Source: Methylococcales bacterium
Lineage (GTDB): Bacteria; Pseudomonadota; Gammaproteobacteria; Methylococcales; Methylomonadaceae
Direction: 5' to 3'
Length of the DNA stretch: 38,544 nucleotides
NCBI GenBank assembly: GCA_030753675.1
Contig: JASMBU010000004.1
Location: forward strand, 61,379 to 99,922
The notes under the pieces were generated by a model that worked only from the letters and a program-made list of their open reading frames with translations, did no database searches and was not told where the DNA came from. Below are positions 23,497 through 32,128 of the stretch, piece after piece. A program made the translations under genes and the position numbers. The stretch's first letter is position 1; each line of letters opens with the position of its first letter.

Positions 23497-25236
23497 ATGG
23501 CTGCTTCCGTTGATCTGAGTCGTGTGACCTTTATTGTGTTACGGGAAATGCGTAGGCCAATTTTGGCTATTATAATTGTCTATTCACTCGCGATTGCAGG
23601 TATGATCATTATGCCAGGTCCTGTGGTGAATGGAGAAACACAATATTTAAGCATTTTCCATGCTTTTTATTTTATGACCTATACGGCCACAACGACTGGG
23701 TTTGGTGAAATACCATTCTCCTTCAGTAATGCGCAGCGTTCTTGGGCTATTGTTTGTTTGTATATTAGTGTTATTACTTGGTTTTATGCCATTGGTAGCA
23801 TTATTCGATTAATACAGAACCCATATTTAGCGAAAGCACTCGCTGAGCATGAGTTTTCTAATAAAGTTGAGCGAATTTCAAGTGATTTTATTATTATCTG
23901 CGGATTTGGTGATACCGGTAGTGTTTTGGCTCGAGGGCTTAGTGATGCTCGATTAACGGCGGTTGTTATTGACAGTAATGAAGAGCGCATTAAAGCACTG
24001 AAATTGCGTGATTATAAGGTTCCCATGCCAGGGTTATTTGCTGATGCGAGTGTGCCAAAGCATTTGATTGAGGCGGGGATTAGGCGAGCTGATTGCAAAG
24101 CCATTGTTTCAGTAACCAGTAATGAAGAAACCAACCTTAAAATTTCAGCTGTAGCTAGGATTTTAAATCCTAACATTGATGTGATTACTAAGTCTAAAGT
24201 CGAGATTTGGGAAGAAACATTGGCAACTATCGGCGGGAAGGTCCACATTATTGACCCGTTTAAAACCTATGCTCAGTTGTTAGCATCCTCCATTGAACAG
24301 CGTTATTTTTATTCTTTTAACAATTGGCTAGTTGGGGATAAATCAACTGAATTAAATCAGCCACTGTGTCCGCCAAAGGATGGGCTTTGGATTATTTGTG
24401 GTTTTGGTCGTATGGGGCAAGAAATTAAACGGGCATTAAATAAAAAGGGCTTGAAAACGGCCATTATTGATCCTCAGCCGATCAGTCCAGATGAGGACAA
24501 TGTTGAGACGTTTGTTTTAGGGTTAACGACAGCCAGAACACTGAAGTTAGCAGGTATTGAACAGGCAGTAGGTATTGTGACTGGAACGGATGATGACGGT
24601 CAAAATGTGAGTATCTTATTGAATGCACGTTCGATAAATCCGCATATTTTTACCGTTCTCAGACAAAATTCTCATGAGAATGCAGTCGCTTTTAAGGCGG
24701 CCAAAGCAGATATGATCATGCAACCTTCATTGGTTGCCGCAAGGCGTATTATGTTATTGTTGAAAGCACCGTTGTTGAAACCATTTTTTAAGTATTTTGT
24801 AGCTAATCATGATCGTGTGCATGAAATGAATGATGTGATCAGTTGGGTACAGGAAAGTGTCGGTGATAAGGTGCCATTGGTAACGTCATTTCATGTAACG
24901 CAGAAGAACGCAAAAGCGTTAGTCGGTTTTTTGGAAAATGATTTGTTTCAGTTAGGTGATTTGCTGAAAGATCCTAGAGATAGAACGCAGTTATTAGATT
25001 TAGTGGTATTGGTTGTTAAATCAACGGGTGAAAGCGTTGAAGTCTTGCCCGGAAGTAATTATTCAGTAAAAATAAATGATCAGTTGTTATTGTGTGGGAC
25101 GGATTTTTCTTATCGATTGTTTCAAGCCACTGTTAATAATGAATATAAGTTATACCATGTTCGGACAGGGTTGCGTCAGCCTCGGAGTTATTTTATGCAA
25201 TGGTATGTGCGTAAAATAGGGCGTGAAGGATTGTAG
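23497..25236 (+). CDS. Two-TM potassium channel with two RCK (TrkA-N/C) domains
   Basis: The 579-aa protein has TM1 (about 17-37), a pore region with filter TTTGFGE (about 66-72), and TM2 (about 83-103). Two RCK units follow, each starting with a Rossmann motif: IICGFGDTGSVLARGL (about 134-149) and IICGFGRMGQEIKRA (about 292-306). RCK domains bind nucleotides, ions or nucleotide second messengers and gate the pore. The filter differs from the common TVGYGD but is still K+-channel-like. It forms an operon with the DUF6394 gene. Confidence 0.88.
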   Translation: MAASVDLSRVTFIVLREMRRPILAIIIVYSLAIAGMIIMPGPVVNGETQYLSIFHAFYFMTYTATTTGFGEIPFSFSNAQRSWAIVCLYISVITWFYAIGSIIRLIQNPYLAKALAEHEFSNKVERISSDFIIICGFGDTGSVLARGLSDARLTAVVIDSNEERIKALKLRDYKVPMPGLFADASVPKHLIEAGIRRADCKAIVSVTSNEETNLKISAVARILNPNIDVITKSKVEIWEETLATIGGKVHIIDPFKTYAQLLASSIEQRYFYSFNNWLVGDKSTELNQPLCPPKDGLWIICGFGRMGQEIKRALNKKGLKTAIIDPQPISPDEDNVETFVLGLTTARTLKLAGIEQAVGIVTGTDDDGQNVSILLNARSINPHIFTVLRQNSHENAVAFKAAKADMIMQPSLVAARRIMLLLKAPLLKPFFKYFVANHDRVHEMNDVISWVQESVGDKVPLVTSFHVTQKNAKALVGFLENDLFQLGDLLKDPRDRTQLLDLVVLVVKSTGESVEVLPGSNYSVKINDQLLLCGTDFSYRLFQATVNNEYKLYHVRTGLRQPRSYFMQWYVRKIGREGL

Positions 25237-25319
25237 GTTATGACGGCATGAAATTAAAAGGTTGAGGAAAAAAAAGACGCTGTTAATTACCTTTTTTGTC
25301 GTCGTCTGGGTCTACAGAT

Positions 25320-26273
25320 CTACTGAGAGGAAATGTGTTGTCTGAGTTCTTTAGGAAGCGAGAAAACTACTTTTTCTTCAATGCCTGCATTTTCTTCAGC
25401 GGTTTGGCCGCCCCAATTTTGAAGTTGTTTGATGACTTGTTGAACTAGAACTTCGGGAGCCGATGCTCCCGCCGTGACCCCAACAGTATTAATGTTGGAA
25501 AACCATGTTTGATTAAGGTCCTCGGCGGTATCAATTAAGTAAGAGGGCTTACCCAGTTGATCGGCTATTTCTTTGAGTCGGTTGGAGTTAGAACTGTTGG
25601 GTGAGCCGACAACTAAGATCAGGTCAGCTTTGCTCGCTAAGTCAGTAACGGCATCTTGTCGGTTTTGTGTGGCATAACAAATATCATCTTTCTTTTGTTC
25701 TTGGATGGAGGGGAACTGTTTTTTAAGTGCCTGAACCATAGTATGCGTGTCCGTCATGGACAAGGTTGTTTGGGTCACATAAGCCAAGTTATCAGGGTTG
25801 TTCAGTTTAAGTGCACTAACATCTTCGGGTGACTCCACCAGGTAAATGTTGCCATTGTTGGTGCATTTTTCATATTGCCCCATTGTTCCCTCTACTTCAG
25901 GGTGACCTTCGTGTCCAATTAAAATGACTTCTTTATCTGCTTTGGCATGCTTGGCAACTTGCATGTGAACTTTTGTCACAAGAGGGCATGTTGCGTCAAA
26001 GACGGTTAGATTGCGTTCTTTAGCTTGCAACTGAACTTTTTTGGAAACACCGTGGGCACTGAATATTAAGTAAGAGCCTTCCGGAACATCGTTAACATCT
26101 TCAATAAAAATAGCCCCTTTTTCTCTAAGACCTTCTACAACTGTTCGGTTATGAACAACTTCATGGCGAACATAGATGGGTGCGCCAAAAGTATCAATGG
26201 CATGGTCAACAATATCAATTGCACGGTCTACACCGGCACAAAAACCACGAGGGTTAGCGAGTATTATTTGCAT
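25320..26273 (-). CDS. ispH: 4-hydroxy-3-methylbut-2-enyl diphosphate reductase
   Basis: IspH makes IPP and DMAPP in the last step of the MEP pathway. The 317-aa protein starts [19 protein letters not shown]. It carries the three Fe-S cysteines in [17 protein letters not shown] and CYATQNRQ, the histidines in HEVVHN and [11 protein letters not shown], and SxN in [10 protein letters not shown]. An ATG at 26306, one base after the rraA stop, would add 11 residues and be coupled to it; 26273 matches E. coli length. Operon with rraA. dxs at the window end belongs to the same pathway. Confidence 0.96.
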   Translation of the reverse strand: MQIILANPRGFCAGVDRAIDIVDHAIDTFGAPIYVRHEVVHNRTVVEGLREKGAIFIEDVNDVPEGSYLIFSAHGVSKKVQLQAKERNLTVFDATCPLVTKVHMQVAKHAKADKEVILIGHEGHPEVEGTMGQYEKCTNNGNIYLVESPEDVSALKLNNPDNLAYVTQTTLSMTDTHTMVQALKKQFPSIQEQKKDDICYATQNRQDAVTDLASKADLILVVGSPNSSNSNRLKEIADQLGKPSYLIDTAEDLNQTWFSNINTVGVTAGASAPEVLVQQVIKQLQNWGGQTAEENAGIEEKVVFSLPKELRQHISSQ

Positions 26274-26307
26274 AGTTAGTTTAAACTTAATTATTAATGT
26301 TTGCATT

Positions 26308-26793
26308 CTACCTTATTCTTTCTTTAGAAACGACAATGCCATCAGAATCTGAATAGAGGTAATGCTCGGGTTCAAAAGATATGCCCGCAAAATAGAGGGT
26401 GGTTCCTTGGGATCCAGAACCATTTTTTTGTGATTTTAGTGGGTGGGCTGCGAGCGCTTTAATACCAATGGAAATCTGGTTGATTTGTTCGGTATCACGA
26501 ATGCAGCCATTGACTATGATGCCTTGCCAGCCATTTTTATGGGCAATGAGTGCTAAATTATCTCCTAACAAGGCGCATTTTAAGGAGCCTTGTCCATCAA
26601 TCACGAGAACACGGTTTTCGACGCATTGCTCAAGCGTATTTCTGACCAGCACGTTATCTTCAAGGACTTGAATGGTGGTTATTTGTCCTGAAAACTGGCG
26701 GTTATTGCCAAAACTCTTGAAAATAGGTTCAGCAATTTGAAACCCTGCTGCTGAACTGTAGGCATCACATAAGTCTGTTGTAAAAAGAGTCAT
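26308..26793 (-). CDS. rraA: Regulator of RNase E activity A / aldolase-like RraA
   Basis: The 161-aa protein matches RraA: TTDLCDAY start, [30 protein letters not shown] and [14 protein letters not shown]. RraA binds RNase E and lowers its activity; some relatives are oxaloacetate decarboxylase/HMG aldolases, and the GDNLA plus RD residues are shared. It precedes ispH with a TAG-A-ATG junction, so they are an operon. Confidence 0.92.
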   Translation of the reverse strand: MTLFTTDLCDAYSSAAGFQIAEPIFKSFGNNRQFSGQITTIQVLEDNVLVRNTLEQCVENRVLVIDGQGSLKCALLGDNLALIAHKNGWQGIIVNGCIRDTEQINQISIGIKALAAHPLKSQKNGSGSQGTTLYFAGISFEPEHYLYSDSDGIVVSKERIR

Positions 26794-26980
26794 ATCGTTT
26801 GAGTAAAAGTCGTTATTATACAGTAGTGGGTAAATGAACCTGAAGATGCAATTTTATAGGGTATAACTAGATAATAAACGCTGGACAGTCATCTATAAAT
26901 TTGTAGATTAGGTGGGGTTTAGAGTGATAGCGGTTAGATTTAGTGACAAAACTTAAGTAAGGATCATAAGAGGTAAGGTG

Positions 26981-27121
26981 ATGGGGATTCTTTTTGCAAT
27001 TTTAGCCGTAGTCTTAATTATCGGCAGTGCTTTGATTTTATTGCGTAATGCAAAGTCTTCTAAAGTACCTGATACGGTAAAACCTAAGCCCTATGAGGAA
27101 GATGAAACCGATCATTGGTGA
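26981..27121 (+). CDS. DUF2897 small membrane protein (46 aa)
   Basis: ATG 26981 has AAGAGG and AAGG just upstream, and the frame runs to TGA 27119-27121. The product has one TM helix (ILFAILAVVLIIGSALILL, about 3-21), then LLRNAKSSK and a tail KPKPYEEDETDHW, the DUF2897 pattern. Role unknown. It is convergent with dtd, 12 bases apart. Confidence 0.75.
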   Translation: MGILFAILAVVLIIGSALILLRNAKSSKVPDTVKPKPYEEDETDHW

Positions 27122-27133
27122 AAAATGGTATTG

Positions 27134-27574
27134 TTATTTGTTCTGTAATGTAAACGTCACCGGGCCATCATTGGTTAAACTGACTTGCATATCGGCTCCA
27201 AACAATCCGGATTCAACGATTGAATGTTGGGATTGGGCCGTAGTGATTAAATGGTTAAACATTTTTTCACCATAGGCAGGCGCTGCTGCAGGTGTAAAAT
27301 TTGGGCGATTTCCAGTGTTCGTGTCTGCAGCCAGTGTGAATTGAGGGACGAGTAGTAAGCCGCCATTAATTTTTTTTAGAGACAGATTCATTCGATCGTT
27401 TGAATCACAAAAAATACGATAATTTAAGATTCGTTGCAGTAGTTTTTCAACGCGTGGGCGGTCATCTTGTTTCTCAATGGCAACGAGAGCCAGAATGCCT
27501 TGATTGATTGTGGCTATGGTTGCATTGTTTACAGTGACGGAGGCGGATGATACGCGTTGTATGATGGTAATCAT
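27134..27574 (-). CDS. dtd: D-aminoacyl-tRNA deacylase
   Basis: Dtd removes D-amino acids (and glycine from tRNA-Ala) from tRNAs. The 146-aa protein has MITIIQRVSSASVTV at the start, LLLVPQFTLAADT for the first motif, GNRPNF, and the NDGPVTF motif with the Gly-Pro chirality filter. The first motif has Pro where many have Ser; similar Pro versions occur in other gammaproteobacteria. An upstream gene of unknown role ends 9-117 bases before it, depending on where that gene really stops. Confidence 0.93.
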   Translation of the reverse strand: MITIIQRVSSASVTVNNATIATINQGILALVAIEKQDDRPRVEKLLQRILNYRIFCDSNDRMNLSLKKINGGLLLVPQFTLAADTNTGNRPNFTPAAAPAYGEKMFNHLITTAQSQHSIVESGLFGADMQVSLTNDGPVTFTLQNK

Positions 27575-27691
27575 AAGAATGAGTTAATTTTTTTGAGGCC
27601 TGAATTTAGATGCCATGATTGCTAATAAGCGATCTTCTTTTTGATCGTGCTTTTGTTGCAGCTCTCTTCGGTGGTTAAGGAAACTCGAAAG

Positions 27692-28165
27692 TTATTTTAA
27701 CAGCGTTTTTATAAATTTTTTCAAAACAAATGATCGGCCAAACAATTTTTTTTCCATTAAGTCGAGTAATCTATTTTCTCTGGCTTCTGATGTTTCTCTA
27801 AGCTCTGTCAGTTCTTTTTGTAGGAGAACAATCTGTTGTTGAAGAAACAGTTCATTGCTACTGGTCTCGTATGATTGCTTTTTGTCTTCTGGTTCGTCTG
27901 TTGTACCCGGGATAAGGGTAGTCGTAAAGGTTTGTGAATTGGGTGTGACATTAACGTTTTCTTGGTGTGGCAGTAGTGTTGTTTTGCGGGAAGTGTCCTG
28001 AGTATTAGTGTTAGATTGCATTTGACGATAAAAAGTACGCGTGGTTTTACTTACAATGCGAGTTACTTTGGCAATTGATATGATTGAAATAATGGTGGCA
28101 ATGGTTAAAACTTCAGTAGATTTACCGACTAGTTTAGAGGAGAGTAGGATTTTTTTAAAGGCCAT
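27692..28165 (-). CDS. Hypothetical TM/coiled-coil protein with in-frame extension past the stop
   Basis: The 157-aa product has an N-terminal hydrophobic segment (TIATIISIISIA), a Thr/Ser/Asn-rich low-complexity middle, a coiled coil (about 105-140) and ENRLLDLMEKKLF near the end. It stops at TAA 27694-27692. The same frame then stays open for 35 more codons to 27584 and contains EDRLLAIMASKF, similar to the motif before the stop. The natural gene may therefore be 27584-28165 with a premature or read-through stop. I do not recognise the family. The start has no strong ribosome site. Confidence 0.45.
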   Translation of the reverse strand: MAFKKILLSSKLVGKSTEVLTIATIISIISIAKVTRIVSKTTRTFYRQMQSNTNTQDTSRKTTLLPHQENVNVTPNSQTFTTTLIPGTTDEPEDKKQSYETSSNELFLQQQIVLLQKELTELRETSEARENRLLDLMEKKLFGRSFVLKKFIKTLLK

Positions 28166-28361
28166 GGTTTTTTAAATAACTTCCAGTATTAGTTGGTGTG
28201 TGCATCAGCACTTAACGTGTTAGATTGAAAAAGTGTTAAATGTAAAGACTTCAGAGTTTATACGATTATTACCGTAATGGGTATATGTGAATGGCTCAGG
28301 TGGGGAATAAAAAAAGACTTTTCTAGTTTATGATGAAGCCCGTTTGGTGTTCGTTTTTTGT

Positions 28362-28367
28362 TATAAT
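28362..28367 (+). promoter_or_regulatory. -10 element of the tRNA promoter
   Basis: A perfect TATAAT lies 12 bases before the tRNA 5' end, as expected for transcription starting near 28374. The -35 region is weak. Confidence 0.55.
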
Positions 28368-28378
28368 TTAGTATCAAG

Positions 28379-28455
28379 GTCCCCGTAGCATAACTGGATA
28401 ATGCAGACCCCTCCTAAGGGTCAGATTAGAGGTTCGAATCCTCTCGGGGACGCCA
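28379..28455 (+). tRNA. tRNA-Arg (anticodon CCT)
   Basis: The 77-base cloverleaf has acceptor stem GTCCCCG/CGGGGAC, anticodon stem GACCC/GGGTC around loop CTCCTAA (anticodon CCT, reading AGG), and T arm AGAGG-TTCGAAT-CCTCT. The CCA end is encoded at 28453-28455. No integrase or attachment-site duplicate is seen nearby. Confidence 0.97.
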
Positions 28456-28628
28456 TTAGTTGTGATGTTAGGACGGGTGTTGTGAGCGGGAGCACGACGA
28501 TGGAGAAGCAAGTTTCTTCCTTAGGCGTTTTCAATAGCGGTTATGAGTAAGCGTTAGGGTGTCTTTATTGTTTAGCCTTAACGGGGTCGATACTGAGTGT
28601 TATATGTGTCTTTTATGGTGAGTGAATT

Positions 28629-29297
28629 ATGTTACCTACAGCCGTTATTTTTGACCTCGATGGAACCTTGTTGGACACCGAGCGATTATACAGTTTAGCA
28701 ACGCAAGAACTGATTGATCCCTATGGTAAAACATTTGATTTGACGCTTAAAAGAAAGGTGATGGGCGGTGATCCACGCGTTGGTGCAGCCTTAGTTATTG
28801 AAAGTCTTGACTTGCCTTTTTCGATTGATGTTTTTTTAAAAAAAAGATCTGTAATACTTGAAAAACTATTGGGTAACGCACAAGAGATTCCGGGTGCTGG
28901 AGAGTTCTTATATGAACTCAATAGACAAGGGGTCCCGCTAGCATTAGCAACCAGTTCCACCAAAGCATTGTGTCAATTGAAACTACGTCGACACCGGTGG
29001 AAAACAATTTTTAGTGAAATAGTTTGTGGTGATAATCCCAATTTAAGAAATCCTAAGCCTGCCCCTGATATCTTTCTGATGGCTGCGCGTGGATTGGCCC
29101 AAATGCCTTACGATTGTTTTGTATTTGAAGACTCAGTGAGTGGTGTTACCGCTGCTGTGGCCGCCGGAATGACTGTCGTTGCAATTGATAGCCCTTATGT
29201 TGAGCGTGATGATTTAAAAGAGGCGAAAGTCATTATAGAAAACTACCGACAATGCAGTGCTTTATTTGATTCATGTGGTAATACCGATAACACCTAA
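28629..29297 (+). CDS. HAD-superfamily phosphatase (beta-PGM/pseudouridine-phosphatase-like)
   Basis: The 222-aa protein has HAD motif I DLDGTLLDTE (about 10-19), the helical cap with KVMGGD, motif II LATSST, motif III Lys in RNPKPAPDIF, and motif IV FEDSVSGVTAAVAAGM. This is the subfamily of beta-phosphoglucomutase, pseudouridine-5'-phosphatase and GS1-like enzymes. The substrate cannot be told; a housecleaning phosphatase is likely. It follows the tRNA on the same strand. Confidence 0.85.
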   Translation: MLPTAVIFDLDGTLLDTERLYSLATQELIDPYGKTFDLTLKRKVMGGDPRVGAALVIESLDLPFSIDVFLKKRSVILEKLLGNAQEIPGAGEFLYELNRQGVPLALATSSTKALCQLKLRRHRWKTIFSEIVCGDNPNLRNPKPAPDIFLMAARGLAQMPYDCFVFEDSVSGVTAAVAAGMTVVAIDSPYVERDDLKEAKVIIENYRQCSALFDSCGNTDNT

Positions 29298-29607
29298 AAG
29301 TAATTGTTTAGGGTAGCTATCATAAAGAAATATAATCCATATTTTGTCGGGTAGGTGAAGACTCGGTGCGTGAGTTGAGCGATATATTGGGTGTGATGTG
29401 CGTTAGCCTTTATATAATGGATTGGATTAAGAGCGGAGAATGTTAATGAATTATTTGTTAAACATTAGGTTATAGCGACAAAGGTTTTTTGAGAGTGTGT
29501 GCGATGGTGTTGTACGGCAGATTGACACCGTTAAAATTTGAAATTAAATGATTTTATGGGGGATGATCTAGGTATAATTTTTTTATCGATTGAATTAAAA
29601 ATAAAAT
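29298..29607. other. Intergenic region of 310 bases before dnaB
   Basis: It holds the dnaB promoter region (see next entry), a TATAAT-like sequence at 29573-29578, and an earlier TATATAAT run at about 29412-29419. No ORF longer than a few codons is supported. The dnaB start has no clear Shine-Dalgarno, so the 5' leader is AT-rich and probably unstructured. Confidence 0.4.
29522..29549 (+). promoter_or_regulatory. dnaB: Candidate dnaB promoter
   Basis: A perfect TTGACA (29522-29527) with a 16-base spacer leads to TTAAAT (29544-29549). A second -10-like TATAAT at 29573 might serve another start. dnaB begins at 29608. Confidence 0.45.
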
Positions 29608-31002
29608 ATGGCTGATAAAAATTTATTTAGCAATGAATCTGTTGTTGAATCATTAAAAGTTCCACCTAATTCAATTCAAGCAGAACAAGCTGTCTTGGGT
29701 GGCCTCATGTTAGATAATGAAGGTTGGGATAAGGTTGCGGAAAATGTAACGGAGGAAGATTTTTATCGTAAAGAGCACCGCTATATTTTTCGGGCAATTA
29801 GTCAATTAGCTTCAAAGATGGAGCCTTTTGATGTGGTCACAGTGTCAGAAATGCTCGAAACCATGGGTGAAATTGACACGGTGGGTGGCTTGGCCTATGT
29901 CGGTATGCTGGCCAAAGATACACCAACGGCAGCTAATATCGATTCATATGCAAAGATTGTTCGTGATCGCTCAGTCCTTCGGCAATTAATTCATGTAGGT
30001 ACTACCATTTCGGGTTCGGTCTTTAATCCTTATGGTCAAGAAACATCACAATTATTGGAAAATGCGGAACGGCGGGTTTTTGAGATAGCCGAGCAACAAC
30101 AGCGGGGTAAGAGTGGTTTTATCCCCGTTCGTTCGCTGTTAGCCAAAGCGGTAGATAAGATAGAAAGCCTTTACGAGCAAGATAATCCTATTACAGGGGT
30201 GAGTACTGGATTTACTGACTTCGATGAGATGACCTCAGGACTACAAGCCGCTGACCTAGTGATTGTTGCGGGTCGACCGTCAATGGGTAAAACAAGCTTT
30301 GCGATGAATCTGGCTGAAAATGTTGCCATTAAGGCTAAAAAACCCGTTGCGGTTTTTAGTATGGAGATGCCTGGTGACCAGCTTGCGATGCGAATGATGT
30401 CTTCTTTGGGACGAATTGATCAACATAAAGTACGAACCGGAAAGTTGGATGATGATGAATGGCCAAGAATGACATCGGCTATTAATTTGTTAGCGGAGAC
30501 ACAGCTTTTTATTGATGATACTCCCGCTTTGACCCCGACAGAAGTTCGTTCAAGGTCTCGTCGACTGATGCGAGAACACGGTCAATTAGGTTTAATTGTC
30601 CTTGATTATTTGCAATTAATGCAGTCGCCGTCAAGCGGTGAAAACCGAGTGCAACAGATTTCAGATATTTCACGTAATTTAAAAGCACTCGCAAAAGAGT
30701 TAAATGTACCCGTAGTTGCGCTCTCCCAGTTAAATCGTAACTTGGAACAACGGCCGAACAAACGGCCCGTTATGTCTGACTTAAGAGAATCAGGTAGTAT
30801 TGAGCAAGATGCAGATGTGATCGTCTTTATATATCGCGACGAGGTTTACAATGAGGACAGCGCGGATAAAGGGGTTGCTGAAATTATTATTGGTAAGCAG
30901 CGTAATGGTCCAATTGGGACTTCGCGGTTAACTTTTCTGGGCCAATATACCCGGTTTGAAAATTATACGGGGTATCAATATGACAATGAGGGGTATGAAT
31001 GA
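29608..31002 (+). CDS. dnaB: Replicative DNA helicase DnaB
   Basis: DnaB is the hexameric 5'-3' fork helicase. The 464-aa protein has the N-terminal domain (AEQAVLGGLMLDNEGWD), linker, and RecA-like core with Walker A GRPSMGKTSFA, Walker B LIVLDYLQLM, then ALSQLNRNLEQRP and DLRESGSIEQDADVI. Full length, no intein. It overlaps alr by 4 bases (ATGA). Confidence 0.97.
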   Translation: MADKNLFSNESVVESLKVPPNSIQAEQAVLGGLMLDNEGWDKVAENVTEEDFYRKEHRYIFRAISQLASKMEPFDVVTVSEMLETMGEIDTVGGLAYVGMLAKDTPTAANIDSYAKIVRDRSVLRQLIHVGTTISGSVFNPYGQETSQLLENAERRVFEIAEQQQRGKSGFIPVRSLLAKAVDKIESLYEQDNPITGVSTGFTDFDEMTSGLQAADLVIVAGRPSMGKTSFAMNLAENVAIKAKKPVAVFSMEMPGDQLAMRMMSSLGRIDQHKVRTGKLDDDEWPRMTSAINLLAETQLFIDDTPALTPTEVRSRSRRLMREHGQLGLIVLDYLQLMQSPSSGENRVQQISDISRNLKALAKELNVPVVALSQLNRNLEQRPNKRPVMSDLRESGSIEQDADVIVFIYRDEVYNEDSADKGVAEIIIGKQRNGPIGTSRLTFLGQYTRFENYTGYQYDNEGYE

Positions 31003-32108
31003 CCCCAGTTGCTTATGGCGTTTTGGATTTGACAGCGTTGCGTCATAACTTAACACGAGTGAGAACATTAGGTGGTAGGGCAAGGGTTTTGGCGGTTATT
31101 AAGGCCAATGCCTATGGTCATGGGTTAATAACAGTGGCTAAGGCATTAGCATCGGCGGATGCTTTGGCCGTTGCCAGAGTTCATGAAGCGATTGAATTAA
31201 AGCAAGCGGGTATAACTTCGCGTATTGTCGTGTTAGAGGGTTTCAGTTCGGTGGATGAATTAAATTTCCTTATTGCTCATGATATCGAGGCGGTTGTTCA
31301 CAATGACCAGCAAATGACATGGTTAGAAAATTGTTCCGAGATTGACGCTATTACCGTGTGGCTGAAATTAGATACAGGTATGAACCGGTTAGGATTCTGT
31401 GCCAGTAATTTCCAGGCGGCATATAAGTGTTTAAGTGATTGCTTGGTGGTTAGATCAAAGATGATCTTGATGACTCACTTGGCCAATGCTGATTCGATTG
31501 GTGATGCCATGACAATACGGCAAATTAATCGATTTCATAGCGCCGTACATGGCTTGAACGGTGAGAAAAGTATAGCAAATTCAGCGGCTATTTTAGCGTG
31601 GAAGGACTCTTATGTCGATTGGGTTCGCCCGGGGTGCATGTTGTTTGGTGTCTCTCCTTTTTCGGATAAAGATTCGTGCTTTTTTAATCTTAAGCCGGTA
31701 ATGGGGTTTTATTCGCGATTGATTGCTGTGAAAAAGGTGCAGAAAGGTGAGGCTATTGGCTATGGCGGACAATGGCGGTGTAAGAAGGCAACGCTATTGG
31801 GCGTGGTTGGTGCTGGGTATGGAGACGGCTATCCGCGTCATGTGCCTTCCGGAACGCCTGTTTTAGTTAATGGTATTCGGGTGCCATTGATTGGTCGAGT
31901 TTCTATGGATATGTTAACGGTTGATTTAGCGGATTGTTCTGATGCTGTTGTGGGTGACCCCGTTACCTTGTGGGGCGTTAAGTCATTATTAGTGGAAGAA
32001 ATTGCAAGGTATGCTAACACCATCCCTTATACGTTATTGTGTGGGATTACCCAGCGTGTCCAGTTCTTAAAGAATGTCGATAATGCACTTAGCATTAATG
32101 ACGGTTAA
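30999..32108 (+). CDS. alr: Alanine racemase
   Basis: Alr makes D-alanine for peptidoglycan. The 369-aa PLP enzyme has the cofactor lysine in VIKANAYGHG (Lys35), substrate-side residues in LDTGMNRLGF, and the C-terminal catalytic Tyr region GAGYGDGYPRHVPSG and GRVSMDMLTVDL. Length is usual. Translationally coupled to dnaB by the ATGA overlap; radA follows 20 bases later, the common dnaB-alr-radA order. Confidence 0.96.
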   Translation: MTPVAYGVLDLTALRHNLTRVRTLGGRARVLAVIKANAYGHGLITVAKALASADALAVARVHEAIELKQAGITSRIVVLEGFSSVDELNFLIAHDIEAVVHNDQQMTWLENCSEIDAITVWLKLDTGMNRLGFCASNFQAAYKCLSDCLVVRSKMILMTHLANADSIGDAMTIRQINRFHSAVHGLNGEKSIANSAAILAWKDSYVDWVRPGCMLFGVSPFSDKDSCFFNLKPVMGFYSRLIAVKKVQKGEAIGYGGQWRCKKATLLGVVGAGYGDGYPRHVPSGTPVLVNGIRVPLIGRVSMDMLTVDLADCSDAVVGDPVTLWGVKSLLVEEIARYANTIPYTLLCGITQRVQFLKNVDNALSINDG

Positions 32109-32128
32109 CGGTTGTTCTTCCAGTTAAG

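Noticed and set aside
28379-28455. tRNA gene as an integration site for an island
   Set aside because: No integrase, no repeated tRNA 3' end, and ordinary genes on both sides.
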